A stretch of 64,000 bases of DNA from Malurus cyaneus samueli (Eukaryota > Chordata > Aves > Passeriformes > Maluridae): contig CM019219.1 of assembly GCA_009741485.1 (NCBI GenBank), positions 4,041,060-4,105,059 on the forward strand. The letters run 5' to 3'. A program made the translations under genes and the position numbers. Positions 47,394 through 59,581 of the stretch are shown piece after piece (position 1 is the first letter of the stretch; every line of letters begins with the position of its first letter). The notes beneath the pieces were generated by a model, which saw only the letters and a program-made list of their open reading frames with translations, had not been told where the DNA came from and ran no database searches.

Positions 47394-47603
47394 CAGCAGA
47401 ACTGACCCCAGCCATTCTNNNNGNNNNNNNNNNNNNNCNNNCCCNANGNTTNGNNNGNTCCAGACTGACCCCAACCCTCCTGCTGGACACTGATGCTCTC
47501 CAGCCCCCAGACCCAAGGTTTGGGTGGCTCCAGACTGACCCCAGCCTTCCTGCTGGACACTGACTCTCTCCAGCCCCCAGCCCCGAGGTTCCAGTGGTTC
47601 CTG
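47394..47603. repeat. 70 bp minisatellite, about three copies, one N-masked
   Basis: The motif CTGACCCCA recurs at 47402, 47465 and 47535. The unit runs CTGACCCCA, CCCTCCTGCTGGACACTGA, CTCTCCAGCCCCCAG, then GAGGTT or AAGGTTTGGGTGG and TCC. The second and third units are 70 bases apart. The first, containing the N run, is 63 bases long and so carries a net 7 base deletion. GC content is well above the surroundings. Confidence 0.88.
47419..47458. other. Cluster of ambiguous bases (N) inside the repeat
   Basis: Undetermined bases alternate with isolated called letters, so this is not a plain scaffold gap. Every called letter from the C at about 47438 to the following TCC agrees with the corresponding position of the next repeat unit. 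The missing sequence is therefore very probably another copy of the 70 bp unit. Any frame translated across it is unreliable. Confidence 0.9.
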
Positions 47604-50600
47604 CCAACTTTGTGGCTCATTTTGGCTCTGCTTTCAGAGGCCACCAGCAGTGCCCCATTCCCAGCCCATGTCCTGCATCCAACCCCATTGTGTGGTCCTG
47701 CAGAGCTCAGTGGTGCCCATATGGGTTACGTCTCTCCCGTCTCTCCAACTCCTTCTCATTTTTCCTCCCTGTGGATGATTTAAACTTTTTCAACAAATGA
47801 AAGGCTCCTCAGTTTACTTCCAGGCTCTTTAGTCAAACATTGATTCTGCTCTCATGCCTGGCTTTGAATGCTATGGTAATGTTGAAGGTTAACCTACAAA
47901 TGATTGACCACAAGAATTGTCAAAGGTTTTTGCCAACCTGCCCCTCTGATTGCCAATTTTCCTCAAGATTTTAAACCACCCTTGTTCTTAACTTGTTCCC
48001 AAAGCCCTGTGGGAACCCCACAATATCACTGCCCAGAGCAGCCCTGCTAAATGCAAAGCTCATCTGAAGATTTCCTTTTTAACAGGACTTTCCTGGCCTG
48101 AGCTCACCCGCACAGTTGCCCACTCATTTGCTAATGCAGGCTTTACAAATATCTTTGAGAGGAAGGTTAGTCCTCTATTTCAAGAGTTCACGAGTCAAGC
48201 CTAACTAAAAGGCCCCTTTAACCTCCTCCCTAAGCATCCTCTGCATATCACTGGGGAGATTAGCAAAGCCTTTAGCACCCCACTGAATTTTCTTATGCAT
48301 GGAAAGGCCTGGCAGATCAAAGGGAACCTTACTTCAAATAGTTTGGGACTTATCTCATGCTTTCCTCTACTGGCCTCTCAATCATCATATTTTCTTCCAG
48401 TAGGGATTGCTTTTAAAGACAACAGTTTATCCTCCAGGATCCTTGTTTTGACCCTTTCATCTTTTCCCCAAACTGTCCTTGCTGAAATGTGCAATTAAAA
48501 GAAGTTCACAGACCAAACAGTTTGTAGATAAAATGTGTTCACAGTATGAAAAAAGTTGCAAGTCATAGTTGCTACTTGGTTCTGCTAATGAAGTGATTAA
48601 GAATTCGAGTAAAATCGTGTTTATTCTTCACAGATTTTCCTGGAACTTGGCAGAACTCTTGACAAACACTGAGGTCGATGATATTTGGCTTTCTTTGGCG
48701 TTTTCCAGTGAGGATGTGAGTGCTAAGGGGTCAGTCCCTGTTGTGCAGTCACATCCATGTGTGGGTGTGTTCGGACCTTTCCACCCACCCGACCCCAGCT
48801 TGGTTTTTCCAGCTGCAGAGCCCACCCACATGGACTGACAGCAAGCAGAGGTGCCTGATTTTTTTGCATGCTCCTTATAAAACTCAATTATTCATCAGCT
48901 TCAGGTATTAATCACTTTAAATTTAAATTTCCTTCAGGGCTTTTTATTTATTCTGTAGGTGTGTTTCTGCATGCTGTAATGAGAAATTCGCTTTCATTTA
49001 ATCGGCTTAAAGTGTTTTCAGGTTTATTACTTACATGTAAATCTGAATTGGGATAAATGTGCAATAACCAAGGAACATGGATTTGTAAATAAGATGTTTG
49101 ACCTCTGCCTTTTTTCAAAATTACAGGACTGGTAACTCCTGCCTAAATGAGTCATCTGAAGAATTAAAAATCAGGTGCATAACTGTTCCTCCAACATATC
49201 TATTTCAGTTAAGCATCAGCTGTTATTTCCATTCTAAATCCCATTTTCATGGGTATATAATTTGATGTTTTCAATTATATGGGGCTTAGACTTCCCTTAC
49301 TACTCTTAACTTCACAGATAAGCATGGCAATTTGAAGTTAAATGACTGTTCTTCAAAAAGTGTAATTTAACAGTAAAAGGATAAGATTTGTGTTCGAAGG
49401 TTTGGGTGTAAATGGTGAAAAGGACGTGATAAAATTGTGGTGTAATGGTTTAAAATTATGGATTTAACCACTGTGGCATTTAACAGCATTTTAAACTAAG
49501 TCTTTTGTTACTTCCATTCCTCTTCTTTTTAAATTAACTTTCAAACACTGCACACTTTCAGCAGCTGGGAAAAATATCCTTTAACAGATATCATCAATCT
49601 CCCATCCTCAGACAAACTGGGCATGTAAACAACCTAATGCTGATTAGCTGCAATTAAAATCAGTATCAGACAAGGAAACACCGAGTTTTCATGCAGTGAT
49701 CCAGAACACTTTGAGTCAGAACCAGAGACATTTTTTAAAAAATATGAGGGATGCAATCATATTTAACTTAGAGGTAGCTGCCTTCTAACCCTATGGACAG
49801 AGAAAAGTTCCCTTCATGTCCTGCTGTTGTGTAAATGTCAAATTTGTCAAAACTCCAGTGTCATGCCAAAATCTAGAAAGAAAGTCATTGAGCCCCATTT
49901 TTTTTCAAGAAGATAAATTCCATTTATTAAAGTTCATTGGTCATCCTTGGCATCTAAGGACAAGGTTTTCCTCCAATAATGCCAATTTTCTCACCAGTTC
50001 TCCTGGTGTATTTTTGTGATGTGTTGGCACGGTTTTGTCTGCAGGTAAGGGAGGGGGAAACCAGAAAAATTTGGTGTCTTGGATGCATTAACCACCCTTT
50101 TTTGGGGTAGGACCTTAATGGTTTGGGATGTCAGTATGCTGGAGCAGGTTTTCTGGCTGGAGTGGAAGAAGAGATGATGGATCCCTTTTACTCAACTTAG
50201 AGCTGAGACCCTCTCCTAAGATTTGCCTGTATTTGTTTGATGTATTTGGGGTGGAAGGTGCAATTTCTGTCCCAAAAGTCTCCGAAGTTAATCCCAAACA
50301 GATCCTGGGACTTTCTCCAGAGCCTGCGGGGCCGAGTGGGGAAGGAGACGAGCGCTGCTGGCACAGAGCTCAGAGCCTTCTCCTGCAGTGGAGGGAAAAG
50401 AGCCGTGTGGTGGGCTCCAATCATGTATCATTAGCATTCATAAGCCTCATTTCCTGCCAGCAGCAGCCACTCAGCACTGAAAAATCATAATTTCACAGCG
50501 GATTGCCATGGAAGTGGAAATAAATCCCCAAGGCAGCGCACCGCACGCTCTGTCCTGGAACACGGCAGGCAGCCCCCAGGAAATCTGCTAAAGGACATTC

Positions 50601-52189
50601 TGAGCACTCTGCCTTCAGTGCTCTCCTTTGCACACATAAATTCTTCTTTTTAATCTATTTTTATGCGTATCTCTATGCAAATGTGTGTATATGAGAAGCA
50701 GATAAGTGCCCTGGGAATGTAACTCCCCACGAATGATAGCTATTATTAGACAGAAATATGAGACCCTGTTCCACCTCTGTACCAGCTGTGGCAAAAAGCA
50801 GCTCCAAGGCTCCAGCAGCACAAAAAAGAGCTGGCAGTGCACTTTTCTTATCTCTGCTGCCTGCAAAGAGAAAATTAGTAAAGGCTCCCAAATATTGGAG
50901 CAATTGAACGTGTTTACCAAAAGGAACCATCAGTGACACAGAATTCTGCTCTGGACTCTGTAAAAAGATTGTATAAACATCTGCCTTATCATTTACTGTG
51001 CATCTTTCCCATGCACTTATTTTTTATAAGTATCTTAAAATACCCAGCATGGTCCTGCCATTGTATTTTTAAGGGTATTTTGAGCAGATAAGCTATTTTC
51101 TTACTGATGTCTGTATTCTGCTGACTCAAATATTTGCACTCAATTCAAAAGTAATGATGAAAATTTGACAGTTTTAGGTTTTCACTTTTGGTTTTTCTTC
51201 CAGATTCACAAAATAGTTTCCCTAAATAAATGCTTTCTAGAAAGTGTCTTTGGTCAGAGAGCTCTGTAAACACAGTTTGTAGAGTGAAGCATCACAGGGG
51301 TGGGTTTAAGGCTTCCAAATCCACAATAAAATTAGTTAATTGGGAAGATGGATGAATTTCAGAAGATGGAAGAGCCAGGAACTCCTTCTGCCTGCACTGA
51401 AACTGGTAACACATGTTTTCCCTTGCAGCCCAACACAGAACCAAACAGAAGAAAATACTCTCACAAAATAATTTTGTATGAGGAGATCCTAATTGTTATT
51501 AATGGATGTGAAAGCAACCTTTCATCCCACTGCACATTATTCTTTCAAACCAATGTTAAATCATACATTCAGAGTCAGAAACCTCTCACTCTGAGCTGGT
51601 GTGATTTGTTTCCACTCCATAGATTGTCCACGTATTTAAATACGATTACAACACTGCAGAGCTGATCTCACCCACCCTGCTGTGTCCTAATTCATCTCGT
51701 GGTGACTGTCTCCTTTAAATCACAGTGAATGGCACATTTGGGTGTGTAACCGTGTCTGAAAACTGAAGTTGGATATGAAGCTTATTTTTTATCATTGTGG
51801 TGGTAACAGCTATGAATTGTTCAGTGTGTGCTGCTCTGCCAAAGATGTGGTGCTCGATTTTGTCCTTTTAAATTGACACCATTTTTGCTTGTACAAGGTG
51901 TGTTTTTCAACATATCTCTCCGTGATGCAGTTCATGAAAATAAGGTGTAAACCTGGATGTTTTCTTGGTCTGCACAGCCTGTGAGCTCAAGGAGGGCAGG
52001 CAGAGATGCCCAAAGTGAACACAGAGGTGTGGGTTTGCTCTGCAAAGGCAGCAGGTGCATTGCAGGGCTACCAAGAGACCCTGCTCCCTTTGGGAACCTG
52101 CCATAAACACCTCAGCCGAGGCAGGGCAGGCTGCAGCCAGCTCATGTTTATTTTAATGCTGTTTGTTTCCTTGCTCAAACAGCTCCCTG
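47604..52189. other. Unique non-coding stretch
   Basis: No gene was recognised over about 4.6 kb. The parts 47800-48320 and 49600-49700 are repeat-free and of mixed composition. The CpG-bearing patch at 50320-50575 is listed separately. Confidence 0.5.
50320..50575. promoter_or_regulatory. CpG-bearing patch, possible regulatory DNA
   Basis: Within a CpG-poor region this segment holds several CpGs (GCCTGCGGGGCCGAG, GACGAGCGCTG, GGCAGCGCACCGCACGCTC) and an AT-rich centre with TATCATTAGCATTCATAA and AAAAATCATAATTTCAC. Mixed CpG and TAAT content without repeats is typical of conserved enhancers. Neither the length nor the CpG density is enough for a CpG island. The regulatory role is inference. 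Confidence 0.2.
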
Positions 52190-52330
52190 GTTTATCCTGA
52201 CCTCGAGTGCTCATTCCAAAAAGGCGTTTATCTGCCAACGCCACCTGCGTGGCGGAGCCGCTGCCGCCACTGCAGGACTTTGTTATCGTTCATAACAAAG
52301 TGGAAATGTGCCACAGCCAGCCCACGGGCT
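52190..52330. promoter_or_regulatory. Candidate regulatory element with two perfect hairpins
   Basis: Two perfect inverted repeats lie 22 bases apart. CGCCAC/GTGGCG pairs around CTGC at 52239-52254. ACTTTGTTAT/ATAACAAAGT pairs around CGTTC at 52277-52301. CTTTGTT/AACAAAG are known SOX HMG-box cores, here facing each other, the geometry used by dimeric SOX9/SOX10-type sites. The interval is locally CpG-rich (AACGCCACCTGCGTGGCGGA, GCCGCTGCCGCC) in otherwise AT-rich DNA. It contains no coding frame I recognise. Likely regulatory, on motif evidence only. Confidence 0.33.
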
Positions 52331-54769
52331 GCCAGCCTCTGCAGATGGCACACATGTGTGCTCAACATCCACATTTTATAGCTCTGAGCAATAAAATCAA
52401 GGCTTTCCCACCTCTGCCGCTGTCTGGGTGAAAATCGTCTCTCTGTAGTTGCTGGTTGGTCTCTATCCCTGTAATTTCCAGGTGATACCGTCTTTAAAAA
52501 TTTGCATTTAATTTTGGCATTGCTGAGCAGATGGCCCACCTAGTGGATTTTCCTAGAGCCAATGTTTTCTTGGTGTTATCTAGAGTTTTAATTTATTAGC
52601 TCCCCTCCTTAGTAAAGCATCCACTTTCATCTTCTCTTATCTGCTCTCCTGTTTGTGATGAAAGTAACTTCTCCAATGCAATTCCTTGTTTATTGTTTTT
52701 TTGTGGGCTTTATGATAAACTCAGAGGTGAAAACCATCCCTGTTCCTCAGCTTGTGGTACCTAGGGTGTGCACACCTGAAGGTGACAGCAGCAGCAAACC
52801 CGAATTTCACACCATGAAACAGGGAATATTTTAGGTTTGGGGTCACCATGTGGTGTTTCACCTGGTTTATTTTCTGAAAATTCGTGCGTTTCCATTCATG
52901 GATTACCACAAACTCAGTTTTCTCATTGTCCTAGTTCTGCACAGGCAAATGGTTGAAGCTCCTCAGGGTTTGAAGAAGGGGAAATACGAAACCTCTCAGA
53001 CAGAAAAATATGCAAAGCTCAGGCCTGTTTTCTTTGAACATGTTAACTCGTATTTTCTATCAAATATTTTCAAATCTTTTTTTATCTCTTTTGGCTCTTG
53101 AAAAACAGTTACCAGAAGTTTTGGACTTTAAATTGCCATCACATTAATGCCTCAGGCATCAGAGGAAAAGCACATTTTGGTATGTACAGTGTTTACAGGA
53201 CTGAGAATAGTTCTGGGAAATTATTTTTTTACAATGTAAATGTTTTCAGGGCTCTCAGGTTACTGAACCCAATAAGGAGTCATTTCCAGAGAATATTTTT
53301 GCTGTAGTTCTGATAAAAGCTTGTAAGGAGCATCACCAGTACAACTGCATGCAGGAAAAAATAAATTAATTACAGTTTGAGTTGTTGGAGGAGATAATGG
53401 CTCTCTGTCCTTGACCACACACCACTCTGCAGAGATGTGGAGGATCTGACTGTGCTCATTTACACTTTACATGACCATTACTTACACAGCTAAATGGTAT
53501 TTTTATAGTCTTACTGAGGGCTTTGAATGTATTTCTTTGAATTGATAGTTCTACTCCCTGGTTAAAAGATGGAACTAAAATTAAATCAGCACTTTGTGAT
53601 CGGGCCCCTTTATATTAAACAAAACAGAAAATGGCTGAGTTGAGGTGCCTGATCACAGTTAATTCTATCTCTCTCATTCCATTTGGTCTTTTTGCTCTCT
53701 GCAAGAAACATTTTCTGTTTAAAAAGTAAACACAATAAAGAAAATGAAGTCAGGAGGAAGGAAATGTGTAAATCTCTGTCAGCTTTGCTTTGCCACAGCA
53801 AATGCAATGTGATATTTCCAGCATCCACAAGAACAGCATCATTTTTGCTGCTGACAGTGCGATCGCTCTTTTTTCTTTTTTTTTATGGGAGAAAAGCAGG
53901 AGCTTTACCCTGTGTTAAGATCTCATTTTCTTAATCTCATTCACTGGCTGGTACCAGGCTTCACAAATTGGACATTTTTCTTCTCAAGCCATGCATGGAT
54001 GTACATTCTGATCCTACTGTTAAACTTAATGGAAAAAAAAAAAAAAATGACCCGACCATGTCAGCACATTTTTATGAGCAAAACCCCAGAGCCTCTTATT
54101 CCAACTCTTGGTAGCTTATGAGTTTATGTGCAGCTTTGGTAGGAGCTTTTATATAAGTGAATGTATTTGCAACCAGCATTTGTCAGAATTCTATATTATT
54201 ACATTTTTCCAATTCTGTTGATTTATGTGTAATCTTCTCATTTCCTCCCTCAGCCCTGTAAAAATGATCCTCGCTGCTCATACAGCAAAAACTGGCCAAC
54301 TTCACTTCAAATGGCTGTTTGACTGACTCTATCCTGACGGTGTCCTCATGCCAAAAAATTCTCTCAGTAATTATTTCTGTCTCCTAAATCTTCTTTCCCT
54401 GCTTTCCCTGCTCCATGGAAACTCTGTCTTGACCTATATATGTGCCCTGTTTTAAAAGTTTCTTTCTCTGTTGTGGTTTCTCTCTGCCTTGTATACATTT
54501 TCTTTTCTTCTGTTTGACAGGTTGCAGGTCACAAATACCTGTAAAAATTATTCCAGCACCAGGAACCAAACTGCCAACCCTTATTCAGTTTGTTTTTGTG
54601 GGAAAATTCAAATGGAGGTCTCCATCCCCTAGGAAATATTTCCCGATCTTTGCCCTAAATCTGTTGCATAATTTGAGCCTATGAAACCCAACATGTTGCA
54701 ATAACTTAACAGCTTAAATAAACTTAGGTATGCTCTACATGTTATTAATAATGTTTTCAAATGAGAGTG
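52331..54769. other. Unique non-coding stretch
   Basis: No gene was recognised. An A run of 15 lies at 54033-54047. Short open frames on both strands have no domains. Confidence 0.5.
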
Positions 54770-54787
54770 AATTTTAATATTAAAATT
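54770..54787. repeat. 18 bp perfect AT palindrome
   Basis: AATTTTAATATTAAAATT is its own reverse complement. It sits in AT-only sequence that continues as TAAAATTTTG, and is probably a by-product of composition. Confidence 0.85.
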
Positions 54788-54879
54788 AAAATTTTGACAA
54801 TCCTTTAAACCCATTTTATCACCGTTGTTTTTTTTCCCAAAGTTTGGCCCCAAAAGTTACAAATTCTATGTTTGAATTA

Positions 54880-54963
54880 TAATCATAGAATGATTTGGGT
54901 TGGAAGCGACCCTAAGAATCATCTATTTTCAATACTCCTGCTGTGGGAAGGGTGGCCTTACAA
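54880..54963 (-). mobile_element. CR1 3' end fragment, antisense
   Basis: AATCATAGAATGATTTGGG, then TTGGAAGCGACCCTAAGAAT and CATCT are the reverse complement of the avian CR1 terminus (tail repeats first, then the box that reads GGTCCCTTCCAACCCAAA in sense). The next 35 bases, with CTCCTGCTGTGGGAAGGGTGG, fit a diverged start of the 3' UTR. The copy is truncated to under 100 bases. Confidence 0.8.
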
Positions 54964-56989
54964 AATATATTAATTTATTTTATAAAGACTCTCAGTTTCA
55001 TTGCATTTTTCTAGTTTTCATATTTCAAGGCAAAAAAAATTCCTACCAAAGCAGTTCCCAAAATCCTATAGATGTTAGTTAAATAACCTAACTCCCCTAA
55101 GTATGTGAAACCATTCATTTTTAAAATAATTGACTTTTTTTTCCTATAGCTAAAAGAGATGTATTTTATCTTCATACCTTTCTGTTTTCCATTTTTGTTT
55201 GAATTCTTTCATTCCAATTCCTTCCCAGGAGCAGGGATCTACAGTCCCAAGGAACATGAGGACCCCATAAACAGTGAGTTCTCCCTGTGTGGGGTCTCGG
55301 GTTGCTCTGACCCCTACCCCAAAGTGCTCAAAGTGAGAAACAGTGCCATATTTAACCCCAGCTCCATATTTTGGTGAATTCATGATCCTAAATGAGTGAC
55401 CCCATGGGGTCAGGTGACCTCCCTTGGCTGAGAAATCTCTTTCCAGGCACAGGTAGAGGTTTGGCATCTCAACGATGAGCAATGCCTTTATCTTCTCATT
55501 TCACCTCTTCTTGGCTCCCTGGGGACAGAGTTTTGTCTGAGTTTTATTTATTTTACTCGAGGGCTCTCTGCCTCACAGTCTGCTCCTATAACACATTTTC
55601 TTCTTTCTGGGGGTGTTGTGGCTTTTTCTCTTCTTGTCACCTTGCAGCCTGACCTCAAAACAGCCCAGAACCCCTCCATGGTCTGGGTTTCCTGTCTCCT
55701 CCCCACTGAATGACTAATTACTCATTTTCAGCTATGAATAATTTACATTACATCCTCCTTTTTCACCCCAGAGGTATTTCCTTAGATTTATGGGCTTTAG
55801 ATTTCTGCAGACACCTTCATGCTGCTGCGAAGGCTTTGTCAAACACCTGCCTGAAACAAAGAGCAATTTTCTGAACAATGCTTAAAAATATTTTACATCA
55901 GTCATAGAAATTAAGGAATTTACCTCTGAGTTCTCTGTTGAATCTAATGTGCCACATTGTTCTTGTTCTTACATAGTAAGAATAGAATAAATATAATAAA
56001 ATAATAAATATATGTAATTATATAACAAAAAATTTTGCTCTTCCAAATATCTACACAGCTGCACCAGCTCTTGCCTTATCCCCTGGTCTTCCCCCAAAAA
56101 TTTCATTTCAGGCCTGGATTATATTATTGCAATAGTTGTTCAGGCTGCTACCAGCCAACCTGGTTATTTGATTATGCTTTTTATCACAATAATTTCTAGT
56201 GATCTGGGCAGACCGTGAGCACCCAAGGGTTTTTTTTTCCCCAAATATGTGATCATCCCAAGTTTGGCCACTTTGCCAGGACCAAAGCCCGGGCCAATCT
56301 TTGATTAGTCAGGATGAGAGCCCGTGGCTCTGTGCTGTTGATCTCTCCTCCCTGCCTGACCTAAATTCCATTGTACACCTGCCATGCTGCGCTTGCCTAA
56401 ATCTGGAACGGATTGTGGTTCTTGATGTCCTGCCAGTCTGGGCTTTGAGCTCGGGGAGCTGGCTGGGCACGGTGATTTGCCTTGTGGCCCTGCCACAGGG
56501 CTGCTGTGCACATGATGCCTCAGGATTTCTCCATTTCCATGTCTCTGTACCCCTGTCATTCTTCAGTGTTTAACTCCAGACTCCACAGACAGTGCTGAGC
56601 TCCTGCTCTCCCATTTTCACACAAAACAATTCCTCTGCAGCCCCAAACTCAAGGACACCTCCCTGGGCCAGGCCCCAAGAGATGGAAACAACAGAGAATT
56701 GGGGGAGCCAACTTGGAGTGAATGACTGCATTGGCTGAGCTGCAATTGGAGGATTCAGCCCCGATGTGCAAATGGACAAAAGTGAGAAAGGGTGAAAAAC
56801 CCGTGAGCCATTGTCCATTGTGGGTGTGGGACTGCCCTGGATGGCCCTGAAGACCCTCAATGAACAGAACTGCTTTGGATTCTCTGGATTTTGTCCAGTT
56901 TCTGGTTTAGGTAAGCTCAGATAAGGCACCACACTTGTCCCAAGTCAAAGAATTCCAGTGATGGGGGCACATCCAGGGCTCAGCCTCTG

Positions 56990-57023
56990 CCGCTCCTCCT
57001 GCTCCTCCTGCTGCTCCTGCTCT
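56990..57023. repeat. GCTCCT-type trinucleotide/hexanucleotide tract
   Basis: CGCTCCTCCTGCTCCTCCTG followed by CTGCTCCTGCTC: an impure CTC/CTG repeat of about 34 bases. On the minus strand it reads as a Gly/Ala-rich tract (GAAGGAGGA), with no supporting gene. Confidence 0.85.
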
Positions 57024-59074
57024 GGGCTGGCACTCCCTGCCCAGGAAAGTCTGAGTGACTAAAATCCACTCAGATGTGGATAAAAAAAACACCAAATCAA
57101 CACCGTAGAGCAAACACCTTCTGTGAGAAGTCATACTTCAAAAAGTGTAGTTCAAAGGAAAAAGGAGTTTCTTGGGGAAATGCAGTCACTGGTTCTATGT
57201 TTGCTTCCCTCCTGGAAGGGATTTACATCCTTATTAAGATTTTTTTTCTAATAGATGACGTAATCCATGTTTTTCTCTCACAAATAATAACATGAACGTC
57301 ATTCTATAACATACAAATAATTACATAAGCATTAATCTATAGTTTGAACCATGAAGTAGGGTGCCACTGTTCTTGGCTCCTTGAGGTGAAGCTGTGAATT
57401 TTTTTTTTTTTCCTTAGGGAAATTGGCCTGAAATCTGAGATGCCCAAAAATTAGTGAGCACTTTAATATTTTGATCTAAAGAACTTGATCAGAGCCATGG
57501 CTGAACTATGACTGGAAAATCCACAGTATCCACCAGGACTGTCCAGGTCAGCAGGACTCTGTTTTCCTCTAAAATAGGATCTTTTGGCCTGTCCTAGGAG
57601 CTCTGTCACAGCTGATCATGGATCAGCACTCCCAAACAAGGCAGAGCTGTCCTCTGCATTTTCACAAAACATCAAGACCAAGAATATGGGCCAGATGATA
57701 AAGCGTAAATAATTCTGGACAACTGGAGGTCCATGTCAAAGGTGAACATCCTATTCTTGGAAATAGGCCCCTAAATTACGCCAGAATCTCTTCTGGGAGA
57801 TTCTAAATCCTTGAGTGGGTCTGACCAAGGTGATGTGATCCATTTGAGATGTTTAGAATTTAAAGACTTCTGTTCTTGGAATACATAAACCCTGTCAATT
57901 TTCTCTGGTTTGGTAAGAAACATCCAGATTCTCCCCAAAATGAGATTTTATTTTACTAAATCCTACTCAAAGGTGCAAAGTGGAACAGTTTAACTAAAAT
58001 CAGGACAATAGGAAGTGTTTCAAGGCTCGAACCATATGAAACACCTATTAATTATCATTGCAACTTAAATTCAAATGATGCAGCCAGGAAGAAAGGTATT
58101 GATGGGAAAAAATTGAGAAGATTAGGACAGAGAGTAAAATAAATTATTTGTTTCAGTGTGCCATCAGTATTTTTTCATGTGACTATAAATCCAAAATGCT
58201 TCCTTGTGTTTCATGAAGGTTAGATTACATCCACAGGTTCATCCTGATATTTTGGGTGGCACTGGAGACTGGAATTCAGTCTTCAGTGTTCCCATCTGAA
58301 ATTTTCACTGTTGTCAAAAATAAAAAGACGAGGAAGTAAATTCTTTTCAACTGTTTGTTTTTTGGGCAGGAATTTGCCTTTGACTTGTGTGTACAGTGCA
58401 AAGCTCCTTTGGGGTGTGACTGTCCTGGTACTGTTGCCATTAATAATAATGTAAATAAGCTGTCAGCTGAATTCTTAGGTAATTCTGCCCCAAATCCTGG
58501 CTCTGATCTCTTCACATTTCAAAGGCAATACATTGATAAGACATTTTAAATTATCTCTTTTAGCTTGTGCCATCTGAGCCTTCAGAAGGTGAAGGATTGG
58601 AAGGGTCTGGGTCCAGAGGAACCCCTGAGATTAAACTGAGATGGTGAGACAGTTGACACTAGGAAATAGAGGTGAAAATTGCCCCATTGTTAGATATATC
58701 CTTGTAAATAATGTTGTTTTAAATCCTTTGACTACTATTTTGATACTCAGCCATGAGGCTACTTGGATTGTTACTTTCTTTTGGGTCTGTTTTACTTTCT
58801 TGTCCCTTGTCCTCATGACCAAGCCAGGAGTGGTTAGTCTGGTGTCTTTTACCATTAACAAAATCTCTACTCTGAGCTAAATACTGTTTTTTCTCAGAAA
58901 AAAAGTTCTCAAAAAGCTTGGTTTTCATCCTCAAAAATTAAGAATTTTGAAATATCTTTAGAATCCAGAAGAAAATCATCAGCTAAATTCACATTTTTAA
59001 ACTGCACCTATGGTGCAAAGAGCCTTGATTGGATAAAAGACCTGACCTGTTGATTTGGTTGATTCTGGTATAAT

Positions 59075-59581
59075 TTAAATAATATCAGTTCTTCCTTTTG
59101 AGATGGTGTTTTCCAGAGCACATTCCTGCTGATGGCCATGAGGAGAGAGTGACAATGTCTGAGTTTCTGTGTTCCCACAGCCCAGGAGCAGAGCAGGGCT
59201 CGTGGACAGCATCTGGATGACTTTTAGACCTCTAAAATCAGTCATGAAGGACTTCTGGCAAAATCCACATGAGATGAATGCACTTGCTAAGGTTGGTAAA
59301 GGAGGTGGAGGGATTGCAGGTAGCTCAGAGGCAGCTGGTGCGTGCAGCCCTGTGTTTTCCTTTGGAAATCCCAGAAAAAGTGATTTTTGCTGACTGAGAA
59401 GGAGGAACAGGGCCCTCACACTGTTGGGGTCTTTCCAGTCGAGAACCCAACTCCTCTGGGGCCTCTCAGCATTGGAGACAACTAGGAAAAAATCCACTGA
59501 ATCAATGCCAAGTGGGAAAACGAGACAAGGAGCCTTCCAAGAGCACAAAAAACTGAGATGAGATGAAAAAAAAATAAACAA
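59075..59581 (-). other. Unassigned 168-codon open frame
   Basis: A minus-strand frame beginning at TTG, with an N-terminal hydrophobic stretch (MFIFFSSHLSFLCSW if initiated) and a proline run (PAIPPPPLPTL). No catalytic motif or known domain was recognised. Length alone is only mildly unusual for this much DNA, and the lack of an ATG start argues against it. Confidence 0.1.

Noticed and set aside
47273..47644. Open frames crossing the N run
   Set aside because: Their continuity depends on undetermined bases and a repeat unit. No protein can be inferred.
59075..59581. 168-codon minus-strand frame as a gene
   Set aside because: It starts at TTG, has no recognised domain or splice signals, and its length is only mildly unusual. 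Kept only as a low-confidence feature.
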